Under the pieces are notes generated by a model. That model searched no databases and was not told the DNA's origin. It saw only the letters and a program-made list of their open reading frames with translations. A program made the translations under genes and the position numbers. Below, in pieces: positions 25,901 to 37,264 of a stretch of 64,000 nucleotides of DNA. The number at the start of each line of letters is the position of its first letter. The stretch's first letter is position 1. The DNA comes from Avena insularis (lineage: Eukaryota > Streptophyta > Magnoliopsida > Poales > Poaceae), in assembly GCA_023614405.1 (NCBI GenBank), contig CM042689.1:326840305-326904304 (forward strand), given 5' to 3'.

Positions 25901-26639
25901 ATTGGCCGGATGAAGCCTGCAGCGAGTAGACGCTGCACCTCCTCGGCAATGGCTCGGCGGCGCTCTTCATTGAAGGGCCGCAACGACTGTTTGACGGGTC
26001 GCACTTTGGGGTCAGCGTTTAGCTTGTGCTCATCGAGCTCCCTAGGGACACCAGGCATGTCAGAGGGCTTCCATGCGAAGATGTCCCTGTTCTCTCGGAG
26101 GAACTCGATGAGCGTGCCTTCCTAGGTTGGGCTCATGCCCGTCCCGATCGTCACCGTCTGGCTGGAGTCGCCTGGGACCAGCTCGACGGTGCGAAAAGCG
26201 CTGCTCGCCTCAAGGCTGAGGTGTTTGCACCCTCCGAATTGGGCTTCTTGAGTATGGTGGGGTCGTCATTGTTCACCCCGCTCGCGTACTTGGCGAGCTC
26301 GTCGGCGTGGTTTGTTTCTACCACGATGACGGCATCGGCGAGTTCTGCTCCTTTGGCCTCGCACTCGGCAGCCATGTCCGGGTCGCCGTTGATGGTGATG
26401 ACACCGCACGGCCCAGGGAGCTTCATCACGTTGTACGCATAGTGTGGCGCTGCCATGAACTTGGCGAACGCCTGGCGCCCCAGGACGCAGTGGTAGGGGC
26501 TGTCGAAGGGCACCAGCTCGAAGACGATCCGCTCGGTGCGGAAGTTCTTTGGCGGTGCGAAGGTGACCGGCAGCGTGACCTTGCCGATCGGGTACGCCTT
26601 CCGACCGGGACGGCGCCGGAACGTGGTGTGGGTTGTCTC
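22970..26639 (-). pseudogene. Gypsy pol: protease, RT, RNase H, integrase (broken)
   Basis: Minus-strand order: protease-side segment (YHCVLGRQAFAKFM, about 26450-26510); RT from about 26058 with PVLIEKKNGTWRMCIDYTNL, a TAG stop at 25795-25797, FLDAYSGYNQI, then the active site VYIDDVVVKS; RNase H pieces including MAEYEALLH (about 24540-24577); integrase with a HHCC finger (RCAGCQKYA), catalytic Asp in WGMDMVGP, and Glu context HPESNGQAE; C-terminus ending LLRKFYS at 22970. RT-connection runs open to 24832 apart from the one TAG. RNase H and integrase are spread over two or three frames, so several small indels exist. No chromodomain is seen, as expected for the Tat clade. Confidence 0.85.
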
Positions 26640-29191
26640 GATCGATCGCGGGAGCCGCAGCCGCTAAAGGTGTCCAGTGCAGGATGTTGATGGAGCTGTG
26701 CCGCCCATCAATGTCTTGGGAGCCAGAGTCGCCACCTTGGCTTGACCACCGTGCGACTCGCCGGGTACTGGCGCGCGGCGAGTGGTCCTGGCGGCTCCAA
26801 GTGATGGGCTGCTCCGACCAGTTGAGGAACTGGGGGACGTCCACCTGGGCCACCGCGTTGACGGCGACAGCGCGGGTGATGACCTTCTTATCGCGCTTCG
26901 TGTTGAAGCCGGTGAAGGTATGGAGCGAGCTGGCCACGTTGCCGAACTTTCCGCCGTTTGGCGGGTTGTTGTCGGGGCCCTCCCTTGCTCGCCGTGCCTT
27001 CTCAATCTCCCTGAGGGTGTGGCAGTCGGCAGTCGTGTGCGTTGCAGGTTTGCCTTCCCTGCTATGAAACGCACAAGGTTGGTTAAGGAGGGCCGCAGGG
27101 TCGAACCTTGGCTTGGCCTTGTAGTTGCCGCCGTCGCGGCGTTGTCCTCCATCGCGGCGGAAGCTTTTGGGCTCGTGTTGTGCGTGCCCGGCGTTGGCAA
27201 CGAAGTCGACTTGCCCGTCACTGCGGCGCTTGCCGGTGAGGCGAGTGTTGCTGTAGCGTAGGTCGGACCGTCGTCCGCTGTCGTTGCCGCTCGTGCGGCG
27301 TTGTCCTCCCGACTCGTCGTTGGTTTCCTGGTTTGGATCTTCCTCCGCGTACCGTTTGGTGATCTCGAGGAGGTCCGATATGTTGTCGAGTGTGCGAGAG
27401 TGTCGCTTGAGCTTGGCGACCAAAGGCTCGTAGCGGCACGAGGTCTTGAAGCAATGGATCGTGGTGTCCGGGTGGATGCCGACCGCGTTGTACCAGAGTT
27501 CTTGCCACCGCTGGACCCGATTCATGGTCGACTTCGGGTCCCTGGACGCATGGCTCTGTGTCCTCGATGGTGGTGGCCGGGTGTAGGAGCACTGGCGTGC
27601 GGCGAAGGCGTCAGATCTCCTCCTGTGAGTCGATACTATCCTGGGGGAGGGTGTTGATCCACTGCCTGCACGTCCCCTCCATCATCAGGGGGAGGTAACG
27701 GGCAGCTAGCAGGTCGGTGTGGCCTACGATCCCCATTGCCATGAGGTATGTATCGAGCCAAATGGCTGGGTCGTACGAGGGGTCGTACTTTTCTATCTCT
27801 TTTGGCGCCTTGAAGTTCGGTGGGTACTTCTCACCTCGGATCATCGGTCCGAAGCACTTGGGGCCGAGTCGGCTGAGCGACCCCATTGGCTTGCCGTCGC
27901 GGCGGTTGGTTAGGGTGTGTCGCAGGTTGTCGGGCTGGCGTGCGCGCCAGCTTTGGTTGTTGATGATGTGGGTGCGGGCGTCGATGGGTTGACCGTTGGC
28001 GGCGCACGGTTGGTCGCTGGCCCAGGGTCGTTAGGGAGAGTGCGCGTCGCGTCGATGTTGGAGCTGCAGTGGCTCTGGTGGCGGGAAGTTGAGGGTGTTT
28101 GCCGCCATTGGGCGGCCACTCGAGGCCGCTCTGCTTCCTGAAGAACGCGAGTACTCTCGACCCTGCGAGTCGACGCCTGCGTTTTGCTGCTCGACGGCCT
28201 TTGCGAGCAGGGCCCTGACGTACTGGATCTGTAGGGCGCCGTCGCCGGTGGCCGTGATGTTGTCGGCTGCTGCTCGGCCCGCCACGAGGTTGTCCATCGG
28301 GGTGGAGAACAGTGGGAGGCCGTTTGCGTCTCGCTCCCGTGAGGAGACTACTATCCGCGGCTGGTCCCTCGGGGTGTGCGGTGGAGGTGGGGCCCATCGC
28401 CGCCGACCCTGGCGGGGTCGGCGCTCTCCCGTGGCGTGTTCTCGAGATCGCGGCCGCCACGCGGGCCGGGTCGTTGCTGCCGGTTCAGGGCGCCGACGGT
28501 GGGGGTTCAGGCGCGACCTGATTCGCTGCTGGTGGTTGCGTGATAGCTCCTGCGCCGTCACCTGCTCGAGGCGAAAATTTTCGCGCTCGGCTTGCTCTTT
28601 GTGCACTACCTCCGCCAGCTTCAGGCGGAGTTCCTCGACCTCCATTGCCGTGGCGTTAGGAGGGATCGGGGTGGAGAAGGGGTCCTCCGGCGGTTCGGTG
28701 CCGGTCGCCATGTAGGTCGCGGTGTGGCGACTGGTCCTGTCGCGGAGGTCGCCGGAATTTTCCGACCCAAAGTCGAAGTCGAAGATTCCAAGGATGAAGG
28801 GGTCCTCGAAGTCTCCCATGTTGGAGACCTGGGTGATGGAGCCCGCGGGTGAAGCCGCGGTGATGGATCCGGCGAATGACGCCGGGGTCGCTGAATCGGC
28901 GTCGTCGTTGAGGGCCGCGTCTTCCGCGGCTGCTGAGTTTTCGGCCACGTTGCTGTGGGCCGAGTTGTACTCGGAGGCGAGGCGATGGATCGTGCGGATC
29001 TGGCTCTCGGAGAGCCGATCGCGTGGCGGCGACTCGCGGATGCGAGCCGAGTCCTCCGAGACGATGACGTCGGTGAGGCCGACGAAGAGGCTGATCGTGC
29101 CGACCGGCAGGATCACGCTATGCGTGACGGGTCGCGCCGCCGGGACATAGCTGCTCGGCAAGATTTGGAGCATCTCGTCGATCGCTATCAT
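26640..29191 (-). pseudogene. Gypsy gag (broken)
   Basis: The frame opens near 29191 (MIAIDEMLQILPSSYV). A segment rich in Arg/Pro and a capsid domain (FKAPKEIEKYDPSYDPAIWL, then WINTLPQDSI, about 27611-27850) follow, and after that WQELWYNAVGIHPDT and a Cys/His motif ending TTADCHTLREIEKA near 27010. The capsid and the following part are in different frames; at least two frameshifts separate them. It would form the virus-like particle shell of the element. Confidence 0.75.
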
Positions 29192-29262
29192 GCGGCCGGT
29201 GGCGACCGTCTCATTGATGGGCAGATTGGATCTCGCCGCAGAACACCGGCCAGACCGGCCAG

Positions 29263-29281
29263 GCCCCACGGTGGGCGCCAC
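29263..29281 (-). other. Primer binding site of the Tat-type element
   Basis: The minus strand reads TGGCGCCCACCGTGGGG one base from the LTR end (LTR ends CCCACGACA). This TGGCGCCCACCG site is shared by many grass gypsy elements and sets 29282-29761 as the 5' LTR. Confidence 0.82.
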
Positions 29282-29761
29282 TGTCGTGGGAATGGTCACG
29301 GCAGATGCTGCAATCGGCAGCGAGTAGTAGAACGAGGGGCAAGGGCGGCCAGCCATCTGCGGTGCGAGATGAGGGCGGAGACACAAGTATTTACCCAGGT
29401 TCGGCCCCCCGGAGGGTAAAGACCTACTCCTGCTAGATTGTATTATGAAGGTGGTACAATGGGCGAGCTCGGCGGCTAGGCGGCGAGTCGCTTGGGTGTA
29501 TGATGGAACGTATCTCTACACGCCCTGCAAGGAGGTTTATATAGGCTCACCTCCCCTAGGGTTTACATATCTCAACCGAATTAGTTAAGGCTTCGGTACT
29601 TGTTTAACCTAATCCGACTAGGCCTATCTACTACTTTGGGCCTTCACTTCCAAATCGCTGGATCTACACCGGCCTTGATCCATCCGTCTTGCGTGCCCAC
29701 TCGCGGTTCTGGGCGATGGAAACGTCCTGCTGGGTATACCCCGGTAGGCACATCCCCATCA
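29282..29761 (-). repeat. 5' LTR of the Tat-type element
   Basis: 480 bp, matching 17644-18132 almost base for base from the TGTCGTGGG end for some 340 bases. A stretch of clustered small differences follows at about 29624-29722, then identity to the CCCCATCA end. Confidence 0.93.
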
Positions 29762-32335
29762 CCAATCCTTTCTTAGCAAAGGACAAGCCGGTGGAAATAC
29801 TTATAAGGACCAAACGTTCTCGAGGACACATGGGAATTCTGTCAAGTGCTTTCGCTTCAAATAGCTGAGTACTCTTCTTTAGTGTTGTAAGTGTTGTGTG
29901 GGTGAACCTATGCTAACATACTGACCTTACTTGGACTAATACATACTTGTGATTAAACCCCCTGCAAGCATCCGCAACTACAGGAAAGTAATTAAGATAT
30001 AAATCTAACCACGGCCTTAAACTCTGAGATCCTACGCTCCGTTGTGCAAAGGTGTCCTAATGGGGGTTCAGGTTTCTGTCACTCCGGCAACCCCACAGTT
30101 AGTAGCCAAATACACAATGCATTCCCCTAGGCCCATAAATGTTGAAGTATCATGTAGTTGACGTTCACATGACACCACTAGAAGAATAGCATCACAACTT
30201 AAATACTAATCCATTGAATAATAACTCAACACAAATCCACTAATAACAACATGACTTCTCCCATGTCCTCAAGAACTAAACGAACTACTCACGAGACATC
30301 ATATGGATCAAGATCAAATATGATATGGTAATGGATAACAATCTGAACATAAACAATAATCCAATGGTTCCACTCACAAGCATCAACTACAATAGTAATC
30401 AACACCGGGAAAGTTTCCCCTAATGAACTAAGCAAGTATTCAACACGAATGTTACAATAGGATGGAATGGTGATGATGGTGCTGGTGGAGATGATGGTGT
30501 GGATGATGATTATGATCCCGATGAAGTCTAGCTTGATGATGATGTTGATGGCGACGATCTTCCCTCTCCGGGAAGGAATTTCCCTGGCAGAAATTTGTCT
30601 ACCAGAGAGATCTTTCTCTCTCGGTGTTTTCTGCCTCACAGAGGCGGCAGAAATCTATCTATGGTCGCCCCCTGGTGTTAGGGTTCTGTAAGGAAGATAT
30701 AGGCGAGAGGTTGGAGTCAGAGGCCGAGCAGGTGGGCCACACCTGCCCTAGGCGTGGCCGAGGGGGACCCGCGCCTAGGGGGTGTGGGCCCCCTGTGGCC
30801 CTTCTACGCCTCCCATTCTAGCTTCCTTCGTCTTCCGGGAAAATATAATTTTCCCATATTTTCTAGTATTTTTCTGATATTCGCGAAATTGCATCAAAAC
30901 ACCTCCTTTTCCATCAGAATCCAGACTCCGGCAGTCCATCCTCCAAGAATCATCCAACATGCAAAAATAGTGGAAAATACATAAGTAATACCTCATAATA
31001 AGACATATGTAAATGAATAGAGGAAAATTATGATATAGAATGGTGATGCAAATTGGACATATCAGTAACAAGTATCTCTCCCTCTCATGCATACATATCT
31101 TGTTCCCAACCTTTTGTAGGTTGCTTATTGGCATGAGTTTGTGTTCTTGTATTTGTTGGGTTTCTTGCTTTGGCTTTGAAGAGTTCTCTCTATTGCAAAT
31201 GTGTGTATGTTGAGATGAGTGCATATAATGGGGACTATAAAATCATTCTCATGATTCACCAATGCCAAATATGTCAATCTAGCAATTTTGTTGCATATTG
31301 TTTCCTCAATATCTCTCATATGCAATAGTGAGTATTTTTACAAAGTTGTTTTCTTTTTGTGATACTTGTTGCCTTTCTCCATATATTCCTTATACCCCCC
31401 TTCTTCCCTTGGTAATAGTTGTAATGTATGGAGTATGTTGGTGTTTGAAGCTCATCGATGTACAATAAGATATAGTTGAGCCCCTGGGCATGCTTTCAAG
31501 CAAAACATCTTATTGGTATATTCTATGACTTCCTCTTTGCCTGTCATGTGCTTTCTTGAGTATCTATTTTGTTTGTGCATATTTATTTGTGGGCATTTGT
31601 CTTTGTGATATTTTCCACCTAGAAATTTACACACACAAGAGAAGATCATTCTTTGATTGTTTTTGCATTTCTTGGAAACCACCTCTTAGTTCTTTGTGAT
31701 CCTTTGGTGGCTTACAAATTTTTGACCTTTGTGTGCATTGTTAAATGAGTTTGGAGGAGAGAGGATTCCATGGTTGTGCATGTTGTTTCCAAATATAATT
31801 ACTATAATTGGTGCATAATCTTTGGGGAGTTTCTCTAATTCATTTAAGAATGCACACTTGCCTTCTTTCTCATTTCTTGTGGTTTAAATGCTTAGGGGGA
31901 GCAAGGATTCCATATTTGTGCATTATGTATTAAATTGCAACTATTCTAAGTTGTGCAAAAATCTTGGGGAGCATACCTATTTTCATTTAAACATTTTTGT
32001 CGTTTCCATTTGGTACCATTTGTTGGTTTTCAATTGGTTCTTTTGGACCTTTCGATTGCTTGCTTCATTTGTTGAAGATTATTTCTCTTTATTTTCTTTT
32101 TGCAACCTTTGGGCACTCAATATAGTTTTATTTCCTCCCAAATACTCATCATTTGACTTGTGTTGGAGGAATTCTCACTATATTGGTTGTCTATAACTTT
32201 TCATCCATTTTGGCAATCGATGTCAATGGGGGAGAAGTTTTGGAGGGTTTAAGGGAAGTTAACCTTTGCTTTGAGTATGTTCTTAAGCATTTTTACTCTC
32301 ATGCTCTTGCATCTTTGTGGTTGCTTTGCATGTTG

Positions 32336-32441
32336 AATATATATAGGAAACTCGACCAACGGTAATGGTTGGCAATCTATGCAATGAAATTCAAGATCAT
32401 CACACATGCATAGATTGCGGGGGGAGTTTGATCTATATATT
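32336..32441. repeat. Large hairpin B of element I
   Basis: The inner stem CAATCTATGCA (32373-32383) pairs perfectly with TGCATAGATTG (32407-32417). The outer arms AATATATATAGGAAACTC and GAGTTTGATCTATATATT also pair. The loop contains ATGAAATTCAA, as in hairpin A at 17129-17235. Confidence 0.75.
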
Positions 32442-32553
32442 GTGGTTGTACCAACATCACATAGTTGTGTAGTATTTGATGTTGGGGAACCGCTTTGGTC
32501 GTTATTTTTCATATTTAAACCCTCGCTAAGGGATTGTCATCAATTGCCAAAAT

Positions 32554-32562
32554 GGGGGAGAT
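32554..32562 (+). other. Polypurine tract of element I
   Basis: GGGGGAGA lies directly against the LTR start TGAAAG at 32563, as expected for the plus-strand primer. Confidence 0.8.
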
Positions 32563-34939
32563 TGAAAGGGCATGTATGCCCCCATGTGTGGTTTTGGTAA
32601 TTAATGACAATCTCTATGGACTAATGTGTAAATTGAGTTTCACTTGTAGGTTTGTCCATTGGCATAACTTGGGCCATGTGTTGGTCTCAAGGTTGGAAGA
32701 TGAAGAAATGTCCAAGGACTTTGTGCCCATTAGAATCATGAAGAAAGAAGGAGCTTGAAGGTTGATCAAGACATGTGCAAAGAGTTGCATCAAGATGGAT
32801 CAACCTCAATAAGGGATGAAGAAGGGCGAGCTCAAGATGCGCCATCTCTAGAAGATCTCATGCTTGAATCTTTCCATCCTCGTGATCATGGGGTGATGAA
32901 GACAAGTTCAAAGAAGAGGTTTCCCCATGGAGTATGGGGGAGCATATTGCAAGTCTTCATGTTCATCAAGCAAGAGCAAACAAGAAAGGTGTTCCATCTT
33001 GAGAAGGACAAGACGGTCTACATCAAGCTCAAGGCAATGGTATGATCTTGATAGGTTTTCTATTTTACCGGTATTTTGTAGTGTTGGGAGACCGATTTTA
33101 GGATAGATAGCCGTACTATCAAGAGGGGCTATCGAGTGAGTGACTCGATCGCATCTTTTAGAGAGAGCTCGAACCTTTGCATACATAGCATAATATTTCT
33201 TGGTTGTTATTTGGATATTGTGCATGATAGGATCTAGAGCTTGTGGTCATCATCATAACAAGCTCTAGTTCATCAAATAAAGTTTTCCCTTGCATACCTT
33301 ATTGCGGTTCTTGATCATGCGTTTTTTTGGCTCCACACCTTGGGACATATCTCACATATATATACTTGATATTTTATCCGTTGGTGTATCCAATATTTCA
33401 CATTTTGTTGGGTTCTACTTGGTTTTATCTTTCCAACAAAATTGGTTTCATCCCAATCGGAGTTTCCAAGCTCAACTTCTTGTATTTTGGGTTTTGGAGG
33501 TTTTATCGGTTCCTCGCTTCTATAGAGGTCATACCTTTATCCATTTTGTTTTATACTTCCATGTTTTATTATGATTTTTATTTGCATAATCTTTTAAATC
33601 TTGTCGTTCTCTTCAAAACGAGCCCAATATCATAAGAAACGGAGTCCGAAATCAAAAGTTATTGAAGTTTTCATGCAATGTTGTCCTGCGTTTTTGCTTG
33701 AGCGGAAGTTCCGGCCCAAGTTCCGGTCAGGTTCAGTAACTTGTGTTTTGATTTACCGGAAGTTCCGGTGGAGCACCAGAAGTTCTGGTGGTGCGCAAAT
33801 CTGGCCCAAACGGGCAGATTTCTCTTGCCATTTTTAAGGGCCCCCTCTTCCCTATTGTTTCCCCAACTTTTGAGGCCATTTTTGCTAGCTCTTCCACTCC
33901 CTCTCCTCCATTTTTGACCTTCAAAAGCTTGACCTCTTCCCTTCTCCCTCCCATGATTCTTGCATCTCTTTGAGGTATTTGAGAGAGGAGATCTAGATCT
34001 ACAATCCCACCAAATCAAATCCCTTCTTTGTGAAGGAATCATTGGGATCTAGATCTTGGAGAGTTTTGTGTTCTCCTCTTGTGTTCTTCCTCCCTTATTC
34101 CCCCAATAGATTTTGTAGATTTGTTGGAATTTGGGAGTGAAGGACTTGCCCTTGCATTTGTTGCATAGGTTTGAGTTCTCCTCGTAGATTCGGCAAGTAC
34201 AAGCTTGTGGGCTTGTTACTCTTGGGTTCTTGGAACCCTAGACCGTTGTGTGGTTGGGTTGTTTACCTTTTGTGGTCTTATTGATCTTTTGTGGTCTTGT
34301 AGCCTTTTGTGGCTTTGTTGGCCTTTTGTGGCGTTGTAGCCTTTTGTGGCTTTGTTGTTGGGAGCCTCCAATTGAGTTGTGGAGATAGCCCCAATCTTGT
34401 ACAGGTTCGGTGACTGCCCTCAAGAGTCCCATAGAGGAGCGAGTGCCCGCCTTTTGTGGTGCGCACTCGGGGAATAGGGTGAGCCTTTTGTGGCGTCGAT
34501 GAGTTATGTGCTTCCGCATCCGGGGTGAGGCCTTGTGTGGCGTTGGTGAGCATCGAGCCACCACACCTCGAGGTGAGCCATTTGTGGCGTTCGGAGAGCA
34601 TTACGCCATCGCACCTCTCCAACAAAGACGTAGCTTCTTTAGAAGTGAACTTCGGGAAACAAATCTCCGTCTCCGCATCCATCGGTTATCTCTCAACCGA
34701 GCCCTTTACTTATTCACTTTACTTTGTGATAGCCATCGTGCTTGAAGTTTTTATATCTTGTTATCACCTTGTTGCTTGTATTTGCTTAGCATAGTTTGTT
34801 GGTGCACTTGGGTGAACCTAGTGGTTAGGTTGCTCAATAAATTAAACGTTAGTTTTATTCCTCATTTATTTGAGTCTAAGCCGTAATAACTCTAAAAGTC
34901 TATTCACCCCCCCTCTAGGCGGCGTCCTTTGGTCTTTCA
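32563..34939 (+). repeat. 3' LTR of element I (complete, 2377 bp)
   Basis: It begins TGAAAG and ends CTTTCA, a perfect six-base terminal inverted repeat. It is preceded by the polypurine tract and followed by CTAAG, the candidate target duplication, whose partner lies left of the window. Its last 1205 bases align with 3417-4626. It contains the CTTTTGTGG array at about 34266-34360. Confidence 0.93.
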
Positions 34940-36980
34940 CTAAGCTTCTTGCTAAATCATCATTAGGAATCAATAACTACTAAGGCTAAATTGACAATAT
35001 TATCTTCTTCTTCATGTTCGTACTCATCATCATCTAGTTCTTCAATAATCGGCTTATGGTCAAATTTGGAGAAATGAAAATCCATTTTATTTTCACCAAA
35101 CTTGAGAGACACAGTTTATCTCTTACAATCTATGTTTTCTGCTGCGGTATTTAGAAAAGTTCTTCCAAAAATGATGGTACAATAAACATCGGTAGGCATA
35201 TCAATAAGCACAAAATCAATGGGTTATTTGTATGGTTGATGACTGCAAGTGCACATATCAGATGTAGCTAGTTTCGAATAAAGATATCGTTCCCACAAGG
35301 AGCAGGTGTTTGAAGTCTAGGAATTCTTGAAATAAATACTGAAACTAGAAATGCTAAGTAAAGTTCTAAGTGGAAAGATAAAATGCGAGTAATGTGTAAA
35401 AAGGTGTTTTGGGGTTTTTGGCATAAGAGAACAATGCGTAAAGTAAATAAAATTGAATACAGAAAATAAGTATCGTGTATGTAAAAGAGATTTGAAACTT
35501 CAGTGGAAGAAAGCGTTCTCAGGGATTAGCGGATTCGCCACTAGCATTATAAAGGGATAAGGTAAAGATTATTATCATGAACATTCTTAATTATGTATGT
35601 GGAAGGAACTCCGTATTTGGACAAAGAGGCAGCAACTACTTCTCAAATCATCCTCATAACAAACAACAGACAACAATCAACATCAATTGAATTACTGCGC
35701 TATTAAGGGACATAATCCCGCAGGACATATCCCATGGCATGGATAGTGTTTTGTGAGTTTCCTCGATTCCCAAGTTGATACGTAAGGGGTTCAAATAGCT
35801 TTATGGTTGCTGTAAGTGCTAACATCCCTCTTTCTACCAACAAGTAGTTCCGTACATCAAGTCCCCACAAGCGGCAAATATTGGAGAGGTCGACTTCTCC
35901 CAACATCAAGATATAGACAATCTAACACATGGTCACGACGATCAATATCATAAAACTTCATCTTATTTCAATCTCATGCTAGGGTTTCTCCATCTCCCCA
36001 AGAATTAATGATCTACTCACACATGAAGGCAGACAGCATCATAGTAATGGTAATGGAAACGATCATTGATGAATAGTGTATAAATCCATAACTAGTGCAA
36101 GAATTACAACAATATCTAGATGGGATGGATGGAGATGATGGTGGTGATGAAGATGCAGAGTTGATGAAGATGCAGAGTTGATGAAGATGGAGATCGATGC
36201 CTTGGCCTCCTAGATCTGCGTAGGGCGAAGATGGATCCCTAGGGAAAGCTCCCCCTCCAGATGCCTTTCGGAGGTTAGGTTTTGGCGATTTCTGGGTGTT
36301 CTGTATGTCGTCTCCCCGAACCAGTTGCACAGGGTGAAACCATTTGAGGAGGCAGAGGCGGCGCCAACTATACAGTGGTCGCCCTTATAGTTGGTTGTCA
36401 ACTCTTCTTTCTCCGCTTCTCGCTTCGGGCTTTCTTCTGGTATTATTAATATTTCCCAAATAAGTGTTTTACTTAGTTTTTGGCTCATTTTCTCTCTAGT
36501 ACAACTGCTCCAAGAATTGTGTCTATCGGATCCATCATATGATCTGATCCTGGTGAAAATACACATAAAAATTTCATGCGAACGCTGTAAAATACCAAAA
36601 TCCTACATCTACAATGCAAAATAATAATGTAAAACATGATGCAAATATGCACCCATCAATGGTCCAACGCAAATTTGTACATCTCTAATTATTACCATGG
36701 GGACTCTAAGTGTTTTATACGCAAACATTATAGTCATGTATGTATCCTCAAGTTCGGCAGGTGCTAGTTCATTTTGAATTTTTAAATAAAAGTTAGAAGG
36801 AATCAGGTTAATAGTTGTCTCTATGCCACCGAGGCCATAATAGGAAGTTCCTCCAAAGGTATAAGAGAGAATAGGCTTACCAACTTATTTAGCTTTTATC
36901 TTACCTTTGACGAATTGCGAAGCTTCAGTGTCTAGTTATATCACATTGCAGTGAGCAAACATGGTTAGAATATCTTTCTT
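34940..36980 (-). pseudogene. Athila-like protease region (interrupted by a solo LTR)
   Basis: Minus-strand translation gives FGGTSYYGLGGIETTINLIP, then ELAPAELEDTYMTIMFAYKT (about 36700-36860). Beyond the solo LTR follow PIDFVLIDMPTDVY, IIFGRTFLNTAA and an acidic tail near 35030. GRTFLNT matches the C-terminal protease motif of gypsy elements. At least one in-frame stop is present, and the frame is cut by the LTR at 35237-36658. Confidence 0.7.
35237..36658 (-). mobile_element. Solo LTR, 1422 bp, Athila-like family
   Basis: It starts TGATGACTGC and ends CACCCATCA on the plus strand and is flanked by the duplication ATGGT (35232-35236 and 36659-36663). No internal region is present. It resembles the LTR at 38158-39585 at its start (both contain GTAGCTAGTTTC) but is clearly a different family member. 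It includes a short 18-base tandem repeat (GATGAAGATGCAGAGTT) near 36148-36190. Confidence 0.9.
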
Positions 36981-37264
36981 CGTTGATTCTCCTGTATATT
37001 TACCTCTTCGATTTTGCTTACTCGTGCCGCATCTTCTAGATTCTTTAGGAATAACTCTTCTTCTTTTCGTTGATCCTCTAACTGCTGACCCATCATATGT
37101 TTCCTTGTCGTCCTTAGGAAAGGAAGGGGTTCAACATATGGGGATACCTCCCGTAATGGTTCAATAGGAGCTGTAATTATTGGATCATCTTCTACAACTG
37201 GCTCGGGTGGCGGAGTGTAATGGAGTCAGTCCTTCTTGGGAGCCTCAATATGTTCTATAAAAGA

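Larger units (their letters stand above)
17644..29761 (-). mobile_element. Ty3-gypsy element, Tat/Retand/Grande type, with antisense gene
   Basis: LTRs of 489 and 480 bp (TGTCGTGGG...CCCCATCA on the plus strand) are flanked by the target duplication CCAAT (17639-17643 and 29762-29766). The minus strand carries primer site, gag, protease, RT, RNase H and integrase in gypsy order. Between integrase and the 3' LTR lie about 4.8 kb with a plus-strand, intron-containing antisense gene. That layout is the hallmark of the Tat clade (Grande, Retand, RIRE2). The element is GC-rich against AT-rich surroundings. The coding frame has many breaks, so it is not autonomous now. Confidence 0.93.
17433..31064 (-). 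mobile_element. Solo LTR, split by the Tat-type gypsy element
   Basis: The left piece 17433-17643 and right piece 29762-31064 together form one LTR of about 1.5 kb. On the minus strand it starts TGATATGTCC and ends GGGTCATCA. Five-base duplications GTAAC flank it (17428-17432 and 31065-31069). No internal domain or second LTR is present, so this is a solo LTR left by LTR-LTR recombination. The gypsy element at 17644-29761 was inserted later. Its internal text, with AT-rich and GA-rich parts, resembles long gypsy LTRs of wheat and barley; I do not assign a family name. Confidence 0.88.
31065..32562 (+). other. Non-coding interior of element I, right part
   Basis: Continuation of the interior after the solo LTR. 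It is T-rich, has no recognisable pol domain, and contains hairpin B. It ends in the purine run GGGGGAGA (32554-32561), the polypurine tract just before the 3' LTR. Confidence 0.7.

Noticed and set aside
23036..27992. Long plus-strand ORFs opposite gypsy gag-pol
   Set aside because: They are shadows of the GC-rich minus-strand coding region and show no motif; only the plus-strand frames at 18580-22122 form a coherent gene.
17433..31064. Solo LTR and Tat-type element as one larger element
   Set aside because: Each has its own perfect target duplication (GTAAC, CCAAT) and different termini, so they are separate insertions.
36013..36566. ORFs in the solo LTR
   Set aside because: They lie inside the LTR with no protein similarity I recognise.
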